Notes: a model not told the origin generated them from the letters alone. Shown: positions 6,961-15,390, counted from the first letter of the stretch. The stretch: 33,057 nt of DNA from Erysipelotrichaceae bacterium (GCA_017431405.1 JAFRLB010000031.1:1-33057), one strand, 5' to 3'. Numbers and translations are program-made.

Positions 6961-6985
6961 CAGGGGAAGAAAACAGGAGGGGAAA

Positions 6986-8737
6986 ATGGATATTTACTCT
7001 TTTTTACAGGTAATTGTCGGACTGGCATTCTTTCTTTACGGCATGTCAGTAATGTCGACATCACTTGAAAAAATGGCAGGTGGCAAGCTGGAAGCTTCCA
7101 TGAAGAAGGTTACTTCCAACAAGCTCTTAAGCTTCTTACTAGGAGCCTTGATTACCATTGCCATTCAGTCTTCAAGCGGTGCCATGGTAATGCTGGTTGG
7201 TTTGGTCAATTCAGGGATAATTGACTGGACTAATACTTTACCAATCATCTTAGGCTCAAACGTCGGTACAACGGTTACCGGCTGGATTCTGACATTAACA
7301 TCTGTTGGCGGTGATGGATTCTCAATAATGTCAATTCTGAATCCTAAGTTCTTCTCACCGATTCTGGCGTTTGTCGGCATCGTGTTAAGAATGACGGCTA
7401 AGAAGGAGTCACAGAAAGACATCGGTACAATGATGATCGGTTTCACCATTCTGATGTATGGCATGAATTTCATGTCAGACTCAATGGGTGCCATTGCCGA
7501 TCAGCCTTGGTTTGCTCAGATGCTGGTAATGTTTACCAATCCATTTGTCGCCTTGATCGTAGCAGCGGTATTTACCGGCTTGATTCAGTCTTCAGCGGCT
7601 ACCATTGGTATTGTTGAAGCCTTTGCCTTATCCGGACAGATGACTTATCAGATGGCTATTCCGTTGGTATTAGGTGCCAATATCGGTACCTGTATTACCG
7701 GTGTGATCGGTGCCATCGGTACAAATAAGAACGCCAAGAGAGTTGCCGTAATGCAGGTACTTGTTAACAGTATCGCAGCCTTTGCGGTTTTGATCATCCA
7801 GGTAGTTCTGAATGTTGTTAATGCTGATGCATTCCTGTTCTTAAAGGCCACAAGCGTTGCGGTTGCCTTAATACATACCGTATTTAACATCTTTAATACA
7901 TTACTTACATTTGTTCTTGAAAAATTCATCATCGGCATTGCCCGTAAGCTGGTTAAGGACGATGGTGACGTCAAGCAGGTACTCATCGACGAAAGATTGC
8001 TTGCCAGACCTTCAATCGCTGTTAATGAGTGTCTGAATAAGACTTTTGAAATGGCCTACATGGCAAAGCGTAACATTGATTTATCATTAAAACTTCTGAC
8101 AGAATATGATGAAACTGAATATCAGACCATTCTGGAAACAGAAAAACTGATTGACTGGTATGAAGATGAACTTGATACCTATCTGGTTCAGTTATCAAAG
8201 GTCGCCTTATCTCAGGATGACAGTAATACCGTAAGTAAGATGCTGCATGTAATTACCGACTATGAAAGAATCGGTGACCATGCCGTCAACATTACAGATA
8301 TTGCCAAGCAGATTCATGAAGAAAAGGGCAAGTTTACTGATGATGCCATGAAGGAAATCAAGAACATGGTCAAGGCAATCAATGAAATCGTTGATTTCTG
8401 TACCCAGGCCTTTGTTGACAATGACTTGGCAAGTGGCGCACAGGTAGAACCTCTGGAAGAAGTAATAGATGTCATTTCCGATACAATGAAGAATTCTCAC
8501 ATCAACAGACTTGTTGAAGGCAAGTGTACGATTGAACAGGGCTTCATTCTATCTGATCTGATCAACAACTGTGAAAGAGTATCTGACCACTGCTCAAACG
8601 TTGCCGTAGCTGTAATTGAAGCAGCTGATGATGAATTCTATACTCATCAGTATCTTCACAATCTGAAGCATGAATCAGAGACTTTCAAGGCTCTGTATGA
8701 CTTCTATTTCCAGAAGTACTGTTCAGATGCCCGCTAA
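6986..8737 (+). CDS. Na+/phosphate symporter with C-terminal PhoU-like domain
   Basis: A 583-residue protein of the NptA/YjbB-type Na/Pi-cotransporter family. The N-terminal half (about 1-320) is membrane-embedded with two inverted repeats, each carrying the family signature: QSSSG at 61-65 with GSNVGTTVTG, and GLIQSSAATIG with GANIGTCITG. The C-terminal part (about 350-583) is soluble, helical and acidic, and resembles PhoU (ITDYERIGDHAVNI and INNCERVSDHCSNV are the paired metal-binding E-R-x-x-D-H motifs). It probably imports inorganic phosphate with sodium, with the PhoU-like part sensing or gating. The ribosome-binding site is AGGAGGGG. The hairpin upstream may regulate it. Confidence 0.92.
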   Translation: MDIYSFLQVIVGLAFFLYGMSVMSTSLEKMAGGKLEASMKKVTSNKLLSFLLGALITIAIQSSSGAMVMLVGLVNSGIIDWTNTLPIILGSNVGTTVTGWILTLTSVGGDGFSIMSILNPKFFSPILAFVGIVLRMTAKKESQKDIGTMMIGFTILMYGMNFMSDSMGAIADQPWFAQMLVMFTNPFVALIVAAVFTGLIQSSAATIGIVEAFALSGQMTYQMAIPLVLGANIGTCITGVIGAIGTNKNAKRVAVMQVLVNSIAAFAVLIIQVVLNVVNADAFLFLKATSVAVALIHTVFNIFNTLLTFVLEKFIIGIARKLVKDDGDVKQVLIDERLLARPSIAVNECLNKTFEMAYMAKRNIDLSLKLLTEYDETEYQTILETEKLIDWYEDELDTYLVQLSKVALSQDDSNTVSKMLHVITDYERIGDHAVNITDIAKQIHEEKGKFTDDAMKEIKNMVKAINEIVDFCTQAFVDNDLASGAQVEPLEEVIDVISDTMKNSHINRLVEGKCTIEQGFILSDLINNCERVSDHCSNVAVAVIEAADDEFYTHQYLHNLKHESETFKALYDFYFQKYCSDAR

Positions 8738-8738
8738 T

Positions 8739-8767
8739 TTGCGTAGAGGTGCTGAAAGAGTTATAAT
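8739..8767 (+). promoter_or_regulatory. lemA promoter
   Basis: TTGCGT (8739-8744), 17 bases, TATAAT (8762-8767), directly after the symporter stop codon. The expected start near 8774 leaves a 20-base leader with GGAGG. Confidence 0.7.
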
Positions 8768-8794
8768 TTTTGTATAAGTTGGAGGTAAAAAGAT

Positions 8795-9343
8795 ATGAAA
8801 GGTATTTTAATTGTTTTACTGGTATTGGTCGTTTTATGTGCTATATACGCAATTTCCACCAATAACAAATTTGTATCTTTGCAGAATAAAATTGAAGAGG
8901 CTTTCTCTACCATGGATGTATATCTGGTAAAAAGAGCTGAATTGATTCCAAATCTTGTCGCTACAGTCAAGGGCTATGCAAAGCATGAAGGAGAAACCTT
9001 GGAAAAGGTTATCGCTGCCAGAAACGCTGCCAAGACAACAGGTGAAAAGATGGCTGCTGAATCAGAAATCACTTCTGCAGTAAGAAGTGTCTTTGCCTTA
9101 GCTGAAGCTTATCCGGAATTAAAGGCTAATACAAACTTCTTAAATCTGCAGGATCAGTTATCATCAATTGAAAATGATGTTGCTACTTCACGCCGTTACT
9201 ACAATGGCGTTGTCAGACAGTACAATACCATGTTACAGTCATTCCCAAGCAATATCATTGCCGGCATGAAAAACCTGGTTAAACAGCCTTTATTTGAAGT
9301 AAGTGACGATTCACAGCGTCAGAATGTAAAAGTTGAGTTCTAA
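8795..9343 (+). CDS. lemA: LemA family protein
   Basis: A 182-residue protein with one N-terminal membrane helix (GILIVLLVLVVLCAIYAI), then the LemA helical bundle: VSLQNKIEEAFSTMDVYLVKRAELIPNLVATVKGYAKHE, ENDVATSRRYYNGVVRQYN and a late FPSNIIAG. The core sits outside or at the membrane face. LemA is widely conserved with no settled biochemical role, and is often found next to a DUF2207 membrane protein, as here. The next gene begins two bases after its stop, so they form one operon. Confidence 0.93.
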   Translation: MKGILIVLLVLVVLCAIYAISTNNKFVSLQNKIEEAFSTMDVYLVKRAELIPNLVATVKGYAKHEGETLEKVIAARNAAKTTGEKMAAESEITSAVRSVFALAEAYPELKANTNFLNLQDQLSSIENDVATSRRYYNGVVRQYNTMLQSFPSNIIAGMKNLVKQPLFEVSDDSQRQNVKVEF

Positions 9344-9345
9344 AA

Positions 9346-11244
9346 ATGCGTAAGATTCTTAATGTACTGTTAGCTGTCTTCATAGCTTTGGGAGTCTGTT
9401 GTCTTAACACTTCTGAAGCCTATGCCAGAGAAGGCTTTGAAATTAATAAACATACAGTAGAAATGGATGTCCATGAGGATGGTACCATTCTGGTTACGGA
9501 AACAATGGATGTTGTTTTTACTTCGTCAACTCTTCATGGCATATACGTTAACATCCCAAAGAAATACAACATGAAATGGGAATTAAACGGACAGACATAC
9601 TATAAGGAATATGTATTCCCGGTACGTAAGGTCAAGGTCTTATCTGATCACAACTATGAAAAGGAAGATTTTGAAGAGGGTGTTCAGATCAAGATAGGTG
9701 ACCCGGATTCTTTCGCAAATACATATGAAACCTATAAGTGGCAGTATGAGATCGTAACCAGAGATCTGGATCTGGAGAATAGACAGATGCTGTTCATGAA
9801 CATTGTTTCAGGCAAATGGGATACGGTAACTCATTCTGTTGATTTCCTAATAAACATGCCAAAGGAATTTAACCGCAGCAAGCTTCTGTTTGACTCACCG
9901 GTTGGCGTAACCAGTGAATCAAAGGATGCTCTGTCAATTGTGGTTACCGGCAAGACGATCAGCGGTTCTTATAACGCTGACTTACAGCCTGGTGATGCAA
10001 TTACGGTTCAGTTATCTCTGGATGATGATTATTTCGAATTCATAAGTAATGATAAGTATGGCTTATCAGCCATGATCATAAGTGGAATCTCCACAATCAT
10101 AATGGCTACCGCATTCTTCTTATTCGGCAAGGATGATCCGTTAGTTGAAAGTGTTGAATTCCATGCTCCTAGCGGCATGACCAGTGCTGAAGTAGGTGTC
10201 ATCATTGATGGCATTGCCAATGACGGTGATGTCGTATCACTGATCCTTGACTGGGGCAGAAGAGGATTAATAAACATCGTTGATGAAGAAGAATCTCTTA
10301 CCTTGGTTAAGAAGGCAGATCTGGAGCCTACAGCCCGTTCATATGAAAGAGTAATGTTTGACAAGCTGTTCAGTAATGGCGATGAAGTCGACATTGAATC
10401 ATTAAGTGAAGTATTCTATACCACGATCCACCGTGTTGAGAAAATGCTGGATAAGCACTTTGATTCAAATAAGCGTCGTCTGTTCACAAGAAGATCAGTT
10501 GCCTTACAGTCCGCAATGACGATTCTCTCATTCATACCAATCGGCGTTGCCTCATTCATGCTGTATTACAACTATTACTATGATCTGCCATTGTCATTCA
10601 TCTGGGTGGCCATTGATGCCATTACGATCGTAGCCTTCAGTTCCATCATGGTATATCTTGACAGCAAGAGATACGTTCACAAGTGGTATACCAAGACACT
10701 GTTATATGTTCTGTCACTGGTATTATTTACCATTCCGGTAATCATTCTGGTATTCATTACCGTAAGAACACATACGAGCATCTGGTTCTCGTTTGTCTGC
10801 ATCTTATTCAATATCGTAGTTATTGTCATAACCCGCTTCATGAAGAAGCGTACTGATTATGGCAACCAGGTATTGGGTCAGGTAATCGGTTTGAGAAACT
10901 TCATCATCGTTGCTGAAGAAGACAGATTACAGGAACTTGTTGATGAAAACCCATATTACTTCTATGACATACTGCCATTTGCCTATGCTTTAGGCTTAAC
11001 GGATGTCTGGAACGATCATTTCAAGAAACTTACCATTCAGCCTTGTGAGTGGTACTCAAGCAGACTGTATGGCAATCCATACTACATGACTAATTCATTG
11101 ACCAGTCAGATGCACGTCATTGAAAGAGCAATGACCAGTGCCCCGGCCCCAGAGTCATCAAGCGGTGGCTTCTCAAGTGGCGGCGGTTCATCAGGAGGCT
11201 TCTCCAGTGGCGGCTTCGGCGGTTCAGGAGGAGGTGGATGGTAA
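9346..11244 (+). CDS. DUF2207 domain membrane protein
   Basis: A 632-residue protein that starts with a signal peptide (ILNVLLAVFIALGVCCLNTSEAYA, residues about 4-27). An extracellular beta-rich DUF2207 domain follows (about 30-225; FEINKHTVEMDVHEDGTILVTETMDVVF). There is a membrane helix near 240-260, a cytoplasmic winged-helix-like stretch, two to four further helices around 385-500, and a C-terminus ending in Gly/Ser-rich repeats (GGFSSGGGSSGG, closing GGGGW). The Gly/Ser tail is typical of the family and is coding, not a DNA repeat element. Its role is unknown; the tight link to lemA suggests joint action at the cell envelope. The ATG at 9346 overlaps no ribosome-binding site of its own beyond the lemA end, so coupling is likely. 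Confidence 0.9.
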   Translation: MRKILNVLLAVFIALGVCCLNTSEAYAREGFEINKHTVEMDVHEDGTILVTETMDVVFTSSTLHGIYVNIPKKYNMKWELNGQTYYKEYVFPVRKVKVLSDHNYEKEDFEEGVQIKIGDPDSFANTYETYKWQYEIVTRDLDLENRQMLFMNIVSGKWDTVTHSVDFLINMPKEFNRSKLLFDSPVGVTSESKDALSIVVTGKTISGSYNADLQPGDAITVQLSLDDDYFEFISNDKYGLSAMIISGISTIIMATAFFLFGKDDPLVESVEFHAPSGMTSAEVGVIIDGIANDGDVVSLILDWGRRGLINIVDEEESLTLVKKADLEPTARSYERVMFDKLFSNGDEVDIESLSEVFYTTIHRVEKMLDKHFDSNKRRLFTRRSVALQSAMTILSFIPIGVASFMLYYNYYYDLPLSFIWVAIDAITIVAFSSIMVYLDSKRYVHKWYTKTLLYVLSLVLFTIPVIILVFITVRTHTSIWFSFVCILFNIVVIVITRFMKKRTDYGNQVLGQVIGLRNFIIVAEEDRLQELVDENPYYFYDILPFAYALGLTDVWNDHFKKLTIQPCEWYSSRLYGNPYYMTNSLTSQMHVIERAMTSAPAPESSSGGFSSGGGSSGGFSSGGFGGSGGGGW

Positions 11245-11245
11245 A

Positions 11246-11332
11246 ATGAAAAAGGTTTTATCGATCCTCGTAATTATGGCGCTGTTGTTGGCTGGCTGCA
11301 GTCCTGATAAGGATGTTGCCCAGGCTTCATAG
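11246..11332 (+). CDS. Tiny lipoprotein (28 residues), possibly interrupted by a stop
   Basis: ATG at 11246 lies one base after the DUF2207 stop, with GGAGGAGGTGG about 7 bases upstream. The peptide MKKVLSILVIMALLLAGC is a complete lipoprotein signal with lipobox LAGC (C18). The mature form would be only CSPDKDVAQAS. After the TAG at 11330 the same frame runs on for 13 codons (GVSRKGFTTHTSW) to a TAA at 11372, just before the terminator. Either the lipopeptide is really this small, or an ancestral 42-residue protein has acquired a TAG (one change from CAG). The larger upstream-extended frame is only the DUF2207 coding sequence read out of frame. I recognise no homologue. Confidence 0.6.
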   Translation: MKKVLSILVIMALLLAGCSPDKDVAQAS

Positions 11333-11372
11333 GGTGTCAGCAGAAAAGGCTTTACAACTCATACATCATGGT

Positions 11373-11396
11373 AAACGGAACAACTGTTCCGTTTTT
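11373..11396 (+). terminator. Terminator of the lemA-DUF2207-lipoprotein operon
   Basis: AAACGGAAC, loop AACT, GTTCCGTTTTT: a perfect 9-base-pair stem with a U-run. It starts right after the second in-frame stop (TAA at 11372) of the small lipoprotein frame. Confidence 0.92.
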
Positions 11397-11418
11397 CAAT
11401 GTAAAAAAGCCTCGTTTG

Positions 11419-11427
11419 TGTTATTAT
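11419..11427 (+). promoter_or_regulatory. Extended -10 promoter for the YitT-family gene
   Basis: TGTTATTAT (TG 11419-11420, TATTAT 11422-11427), 25 bases before the ATG; the -35 is not convincing. Confidence 0.45.
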
Positions 11428-11451
11428 AAAGGTCGGGGGAGAAGAGGAAGT

Positions 11452-12297
11452 ATGAAACAGAAGATAATTGATGTAATTGCGGTATTATTTGGTAATTTTC
11501 TTTTAGCTGTTTCGGTAGCTTACTTTGTTCTTCCGTATGACATCCTTTCCGGTGGGGTAGCGGGAATTTCTGTCATAACCAAGGCGGTATTTAACTGGAG
11601 CCCGACCCTGGTAATTGATGTTCTGGTAGTCGGCCTGTTCATTGTCGGAGCCATTTTCTTTGGTAAGGAATTTGCCTTGAAAACAGCCCTCAGCAGCATA
11701 GCCTATCCGATCTTTGTAGAAATACTTGTAAGATACCCGCTAAACCTGGAAGTAGATGAGTTACTTTCATGTGTCTTTGGCGGTGTCATTGCCGGTATCG
11801 GCATGGGCATTGCCTTCCGTCATAATGCTTCAACAGGCGGAACAGACATTATTTCCTTACTGGCTAACAAGTATCTGGGCATTTCCGTTTCTTCAGGAGT
11901 AATGTTCACTGACGGCATCATTACCTTATTGGGTTTATTGACCTATGGCTTACAGGATGTATTTCTGGGAGTCGTATACATTTACAGCTCATCAATGGCA
12001 ATCAACAGGGTCATGGTACCAAAGACTGATGAAGCCATAGCTGTTTATGTCATTACCAGTGAATTTGACAAGGTGTGTGACTTCATACACTATACCTTGG
12101 AAAGAGGCACGACCATTCTGGATGGCCGTGGCGGCTATACCAATGAAAAGAAGGATATCATCCTGACAGTTGTTTCAAAAAATCAGTATGTCAAACTATC
12201 AAGTTTCATTGATAAGACCGATCCGTATGCCTTTGTCATTGTATCTGATGCCAAGGAAATCAAAGGTGAGGGATTCTCATACGATTTCCGCGTGTAG
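11452..12297 (+). CDS. YitT family membrane protein (DUF161 plus DUF2179)
   Basis: A 281-residue protein. The N-terminal part (about 1-180) has five or six membrane helices with the YitT signatures: a LPYDILSGGVAGIS segment, FGGVIAGIGMGIAFRHNASTGGTDIIS and YKYLGISVSSGVMFTDG-like spacing. The C-terminal DUF2179 domain (about 195-281) is soluble and alpha/beta (YVITSEFDKVCDFIHYTLERGTTILDGRGGYT, DPYAFVIVSDAKEIKGEGF). Function is not established. A YitT-family member (yvjA) also sits near ftsEX in Bacillus, so the linkage is conserved. The start at 11452 follows a purine-rich GGGGGAGAAGAGGAAG. An upstream in-frame ATG would lie inside the previous terminator. Confidence 0.88.
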   Translation: MKQKIIDVIAVLFGNFLLAVSVAYFVLPYDILSGGVAGISVITKAVFNWSPTLVIDVLVVGLFIVGAIFFGKEFALKTALSSIAYPIFVEILVRYPLNLEVDELLSCVFGGVIAGIGMGIAFRHNASTGGTDIISLLANKYLGISVSSGVMFTDGIITLLGLLTYGLQDVFLGVVYIYSSSMAINRVMVPKTDEAIAVYVITSEFDKVCDFIHYTLERGTTILDGRGGYTNEKKDIILTVVSKNQYVKLSSFIDKTDPYAFVIVSDAKEIKGEGFSYDFRV

Positions 12298-12319
12298 GTA
12301 TCATAAGACAGGCCATATG

Positions 12320-12328
12320 TGCTATAAT
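12320..12328 (+). promoter_or_regulatory. Extended -10 promoter of the ftsEX cluster
   Basis: TGCTATAAT is a perfect extended -10 (TG 12320-12321, TATAAT 12323-12328). The start near 12335 is about 25 bases ahead of ftsE. Confidence 0.65.
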
Positions 12329-12359
12329 ATAAGATAGTTTCGTAGTCTGGAGGTATATG

Positions 12360-13046
12360 ATGGTACATTTACAAAATGTATATAAAACATATAAAAACGG
12401 CGTAAATGCCTTAAACGATGTAACTATAGATATCAAGGACGGGGAATTTGTTTACGTAATTGGTGAAACAGGTTCCGGTAAGAGTACATTCATCAAGGTA
12501 CTGGATGGAGAAGAAATACCGACAAGGGGAACCGTTGAGGTCAACGGTGTCAATGTCGGTAAATTGCGTTTCTCAAAGGTACCTCTTTATCGTCGTACTC
12601 TTGGCGTAGTATTCCAGGACTACCGTCTGTTAAAGAAGAAGACAGTGTTTGAAAACATTGCCTTTGCCCTGGAAGTAATCAACAAGCCAAAAAAGGAAAT
12701 CAGACAGAGAGTCAGAGAAGTACTGGAAATCATTGACCTTACTGATAAGGCCAAGAGTTTTCCTGATGAGCTTTCCGGTGGCCAGCAGCAGAGAGTTACC
12801 ATTGGCAGAGCCATTGCCAATAACCCTAAGCTGTTAATTGCCGATGAGCCTACCGGTAACCTTGATCCTGAACGTTCAAACGAAATTCTGGAATTACTGG
12901 AAAAGATCAATGCTTCAGGTACAACTGTAATCATGGTTACTCATGATATTAACCTGGTTAACAAGTATAAGAAGCGTACCATCAAGCTTGAAACAGGACA
13001 TGTAGTTTCTGACAGTAAGGAAGGAGGCTATGTTGCAAATGTTTAG
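12360..13046 (+). CDS. ftsE: Cell division ATP-binding protein FtsE
   Basis: A 228-residue ABC ATPase that powers FtsX at the division septum. Walker A GETGSGKST (35-43), Q-loop VVFQDYRLL, signature LSGGQQQRVTIGRA, Walker B LLIADEPTGNLDP and switch histidine MVTHD are all intact. Two adjacent ATGs exist (12357 and 12360). GGAGG at 12349-12353 is better spaced from the second, so I use it. The C-terminus overlaps the start of ftsX by up to 17 bases, indicating translational coupling. The typical FtsE C-terminal tail is short. Confidence 0.95.
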   Translation: MVHLQNVYKTYKNGVNALNDVTIDIKDGEFVYVIGETGSGKSTFIKVLDGEEIPTRGTVEVNGVNVGKLRFSKVPLYRRTLGVVFQDYRLLKKKTVFENIAFALEVINKPKKEIRQRVREVLEIIDLTDKAKSFPDELSGGQQQRVTIGRAIANNPKLLIADEPTGNLDPERSNEILELLEKINASGTTVIMVTHDINLVNKYKKRTIKLETGHVVSDSKEGGYVANV

Positions 13047-13935
13047 ACTTATAGGCAGACATTTCAAGGAAGCTTTCCAGGGTATCTTCAGACACTTTGC
13101 GATGGCCTTATCAAGCGCAAACGCTGTTACGATTACCCTTGTATTAGTAAGCTTACTGACACTTATCGTCGGTAACGTATCACAGATCACCAAGAATCTG
13201 GAAGAAAGCATTCAGATCTACGTCAAGATTGATAAGGAAATCGATGAGGCTCAGATTCCTGCCTTACAGCGCAGGGTAGAAGCCATTGATGGCGTAGGCA
13301 GTGTTGAATATTCAAATAAGGATCAGGAATTAGACAGATTCATCGCCGGCAAGGGTGAAGGCGGTAAGATCTTCGAAATCTATCGTGATGATAACCCATT
13401 ATCACCAGCGTTCTTAGTAGAAATCAAGTCTGGATATACACTTTCAGGTGTATCAGAGAACCTGAGTAAGATTCAGGGAATCAAGGAAGTTGAATATGGT
13501 GGCGCTACTGCCGATGACTTCTTAAAGGTTCTGACAACGATCCGTACCAGCGGGTACGTCATCATTCTGGCTTTGACATTATTAGCCATATTCCTAATTA
13601 ACAATACCATTAACATTACGATTCATAACCGTAATGAGGAAATTGCCATCATGAGACAGGTTGGTGCCTCAAACAGCTACATTAGACAGCCATTCGTAAT
13701 TGAAGGTGTCTTCATTGGCTTAATGGGTGCTGTTGTTCCTGCATTATTGACAATATTCGGTTATAAGTATGTTTATGAATCATTAAACGGTCAGTTGATC
13801 AGCGGCATGCTGACACTGTTACCAACTAATCCTTTTGCTTATTACGTAGCTGCATTCTTAGCTGTAATCGGCATGGTTGTCGGTTTGATCGGTTCTTTAA
13901 TGTCCGTCAACAAGCAACTCAGATGGAGGAGATAA
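13030..13935 (+). CDS. ftsX: Cell division protein FtsX
   Basis: The membrane partner of FtsE, about 300 residues. It has an N-terminal cytoplasmic amphipathic segment (IGRHFKEAFQGIFRH), then helix 1 (TLVLVSLLTLIVGNVSQI). The extracellular domain (about 60-165, including IYVKIDKEIDEAQI and FLVEIKSGYTLSGVSENLSKIQGIKEVEYGG) contacts the peptidoglycan hydrolase. Three more helices follow with the FtsX/permease motif IRNEEIAIMRQVGASNSYIRQPFVIEG. The start is uncertain: ATG 13030 is only 2 bases from AAGGAGG, TTG 13033 is better placed, and ATG 13039 (MFRLIGRHF) matches the family's usual N-terminus. It overlaps ftsE and is followed within 3 bases by the M23 gene. Confidence 0.93.
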   Translation: MLQMFRLIGRHFKEAFQGIFRHFAMALSSANAVTITLVLVSLLTLIVGNVSQITKNLEESIQIYVKIDKEIDEAQIPALQRRVEAIDGVGSVEYSNKDQELDRFIAGKGEGGKIFEIYRDDNPLSPAFLVEIKSGYTLSGVSENLSKIQGIKEVEYGGATADDFLKVLTTIRTSGYVIILALTLLAIFLINNTINITIHNRNEEIAIMRQVGASNSYIRQPFVIEGVFIGLMGAVVPALLTIFGYKYVYESLNGQLISGMLTLLPTNPFAYYVAAFLAVIGMVVGLIGSLMSVNKQLRWRR

Positions 13936-13938
13936 TTG

Positions 13939-15315
13939 ATGAAGAGAGTTCTTTCTGTTTTACTGGCATTCACCATGATATTAGGCTGCTTCCCGTTCTT
14001 GAACAGGGATGCCTTTAAGGTGCAGGCAGAAGACAATCCATGTGTCATCAGTGATGATATGACTGATGAACAGAAGGATGCCTGTAAGCTTTACCGTCAG
14101 GAACTTGCTCAGCAAATGGAAGATAACCAGGCCTACATCAAGGACATCAATGCTCAGATGAGCGACATGAAGGCTAACATCGCTGCTCAGGGTGAAAAGA
14201 TCAATCAGATAAATGAAAAGATTGAAGACATCGAAGATCAGATCGTTGTCGTTGAAGAAAACATCACCGTTACTGAGAACAACATCGTCGTTGTCGAAAC
14301 AAAGATTGCTGAGCGTGAAGCCAAAATCGAAGAAATGAACAATGCCATTAAGGAACGCATGGCTGCCGAACAGTCAAACGTTGCCTCGAATAACTACATT
14401 AAGTTCATCATGGGTGCTACAAGTTTCGTTGACATGTTCAGAAGAATCAGTGCCCTTAATGAAATAACCAGTTACGATAAGGAAAAGATCGATGAAATGC
14501 AGCGGGAAAAGGAACTGCTGGAAAAGGACAAACTGGAACTTGAAGACCAGAAGGTTCAGCTGGAAAAACAGAGAGCTGACCTTGATAAGACCAAGGAAGA
14601 TCTTGAAACCTTAAAGGCACAGGCTGAAGAGTTAATTGCGGAATACCGCCGTACTCAGGCAGCACTGGCTACTGAATTAGAAAATGTGTACCTGGCAATG
14701 GATGATCTTAAAGCTCAGATTGAAGAACTTGATCAGGCCTTAAGTGATTTCTACGCTTCTAACGGTTTCTATTATCCGTTACACAATAGATTCTACATTT
14801 CATCAGGCTGTTACTACTATGATCCATGGGATTCATACAGTGGCTTCCATCCGGCAGCTGACATGGCCGCTAACTACGGTTCTACAGTTTACGCCGTTGC
14901 CAATGGCGTGGTTGTCGCAACTCATACCGGCTGTCCATACGGTTACTTAGGCAGCTATTGCGGATACGGTTTCGGTAACTATGTATGTTACATCGTTCAG
15001 GTTGGCGATACCGTATACGAAATCATCAATGCCCACTTAAGCAGTGTTGATGTTTCAGTAGGACAACAGGTATGGCAGGGAGATCCTATAGGTCTACTTG
15101 GAAGTTCAGGAAGCTCAACCGGACCGCACCTGCATGTTGAAGTCATCCGAATGGGTACCGGCTACATTGGATCATACATTGAAAGCTATGCCAACGTTGG
15201 TAGAGTATATTATACATTAGGCCGTAACATCTACAGTGCCTGCTCATACAGAGGCGCACCATGTTACGAAAATGCACTGAATATCTTCGGTGTAGAATAC
15301 GGATACAGTTATTAG
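13939..15315 (+). CDS. Secreted coiled-coil M23 peptidase (EnvC/PcsB-like FtsEX partner)
   Basis: A 458-residue exported murein hydrolase. The signal peptide (1 to about 30) ends near KVQA. A long coiled coil (about 40-260, many E/K/Q heptads, interrupted near 150-170 by NNYIKFIMGATSFVDMFRRISA) matches the hydrolase-regulator region bound by FtsX. The LytM/M23 domain (about 270-420) keeps the zinc ligands H304 and D308 in HPAADMA, and H397/H399 in GPHLHVEV, so it should be active. The protein has eight cysteines outside the signal, unusual for an exported Bacillota protein. GGAGG precedes the ATG at 13939 (a TTG at 13936 is also in frame). It follows ftsX directly and ends at a terminator. 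Confidence 0.92.
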   Translation: MKRVLSVLLAFTMILGCFPFLNRDAFKVQAEDNPCVISDDMTDEQKDACKLYRQELAQQMEDNQAYIKDINAQMSDMKANIAAQGEKINQINEKIEDIEDQIVVVEENITVTENNIVVVETKIAEREAKIEEMNNAIKERMAAEQSNVASNNYIKFIMGATSFVDMFRRISALNEITSYDKEKIDEMQREKELLEKDKLELEDQKVQLEKQRADLDKTKEDLETLKAQAEELIAEYRRTQAALATELENVYLAMDDLKAQIEELDQALSDFYASNGFYYPLHNRFYISSGCYYYDPWDSYSGFHPAADMAANYGSTVYAVANGVVVATHTGCPYGYLGSYCGYGFGNYVCYIVQVGDTVYEIINAHLSSVDVSVGQQVWQGDPIGLLGSSGSSTGPHLHVEVIRMGTGYIGSYIESYANVGRVYYTLGRNIYSACSYRGAPCYENALNIFGVEYGYSY

Positions 15316-15316
15316 T

Positions 15317-15341
15317 AAGGACTCGAGAAGAGTCCTTTTCT
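15317..15341 (+). terminator. Terminator after the M23 peptidase gene
   Basis: AAGGACTC, loop GAGAA, GAGTCCTTTTCT: a 6-8 base-pair stem and U-run starting one base after the stop codon. Confidence 0.85.
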
Positions 15342-15362
15342 ATAGGAAAAAAGGTTACGGTG

Positions 15363-15371
15363 TGCTAAAAT
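15363..15371 (+). promoter_or_regulatory. Extended -10 promoter for the S41 peptidase gene
   Basis: TGCTAAAAT (TG 15363-15364, TAAAAT 15366-15371). The start near 15378 would leave a very short leader carrying AGAGG just ahead of the ATG at 15391. Confidence 0.5.
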
Positions 15372-15390
15372 ATTCAACAGAGGTAAAAAC

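Noticed and set aside
11150-11240. GC-rich short repeats resembling a tandem repeat element
   Set aside because: They encode the Gly/Ser tail common to DUF2207 proteins and need no separate explanation.
11138-11245. Longer reading frame upstream of the tiny lipoprotein, Ala/Val/Gln-rich
   Set aside because: It is the Gly/Ser-rich end of the DUF2207 gene read in another frame. The lipoprotein signal begins at 11246 with its own ribosome-binding site.
14150-14740. Repeated GAA/AAG-rich stretch as a DNA repeat
   Set aside because: It is the coiled-coil coding region of the M23 protein; similarity comes from heptad composition.
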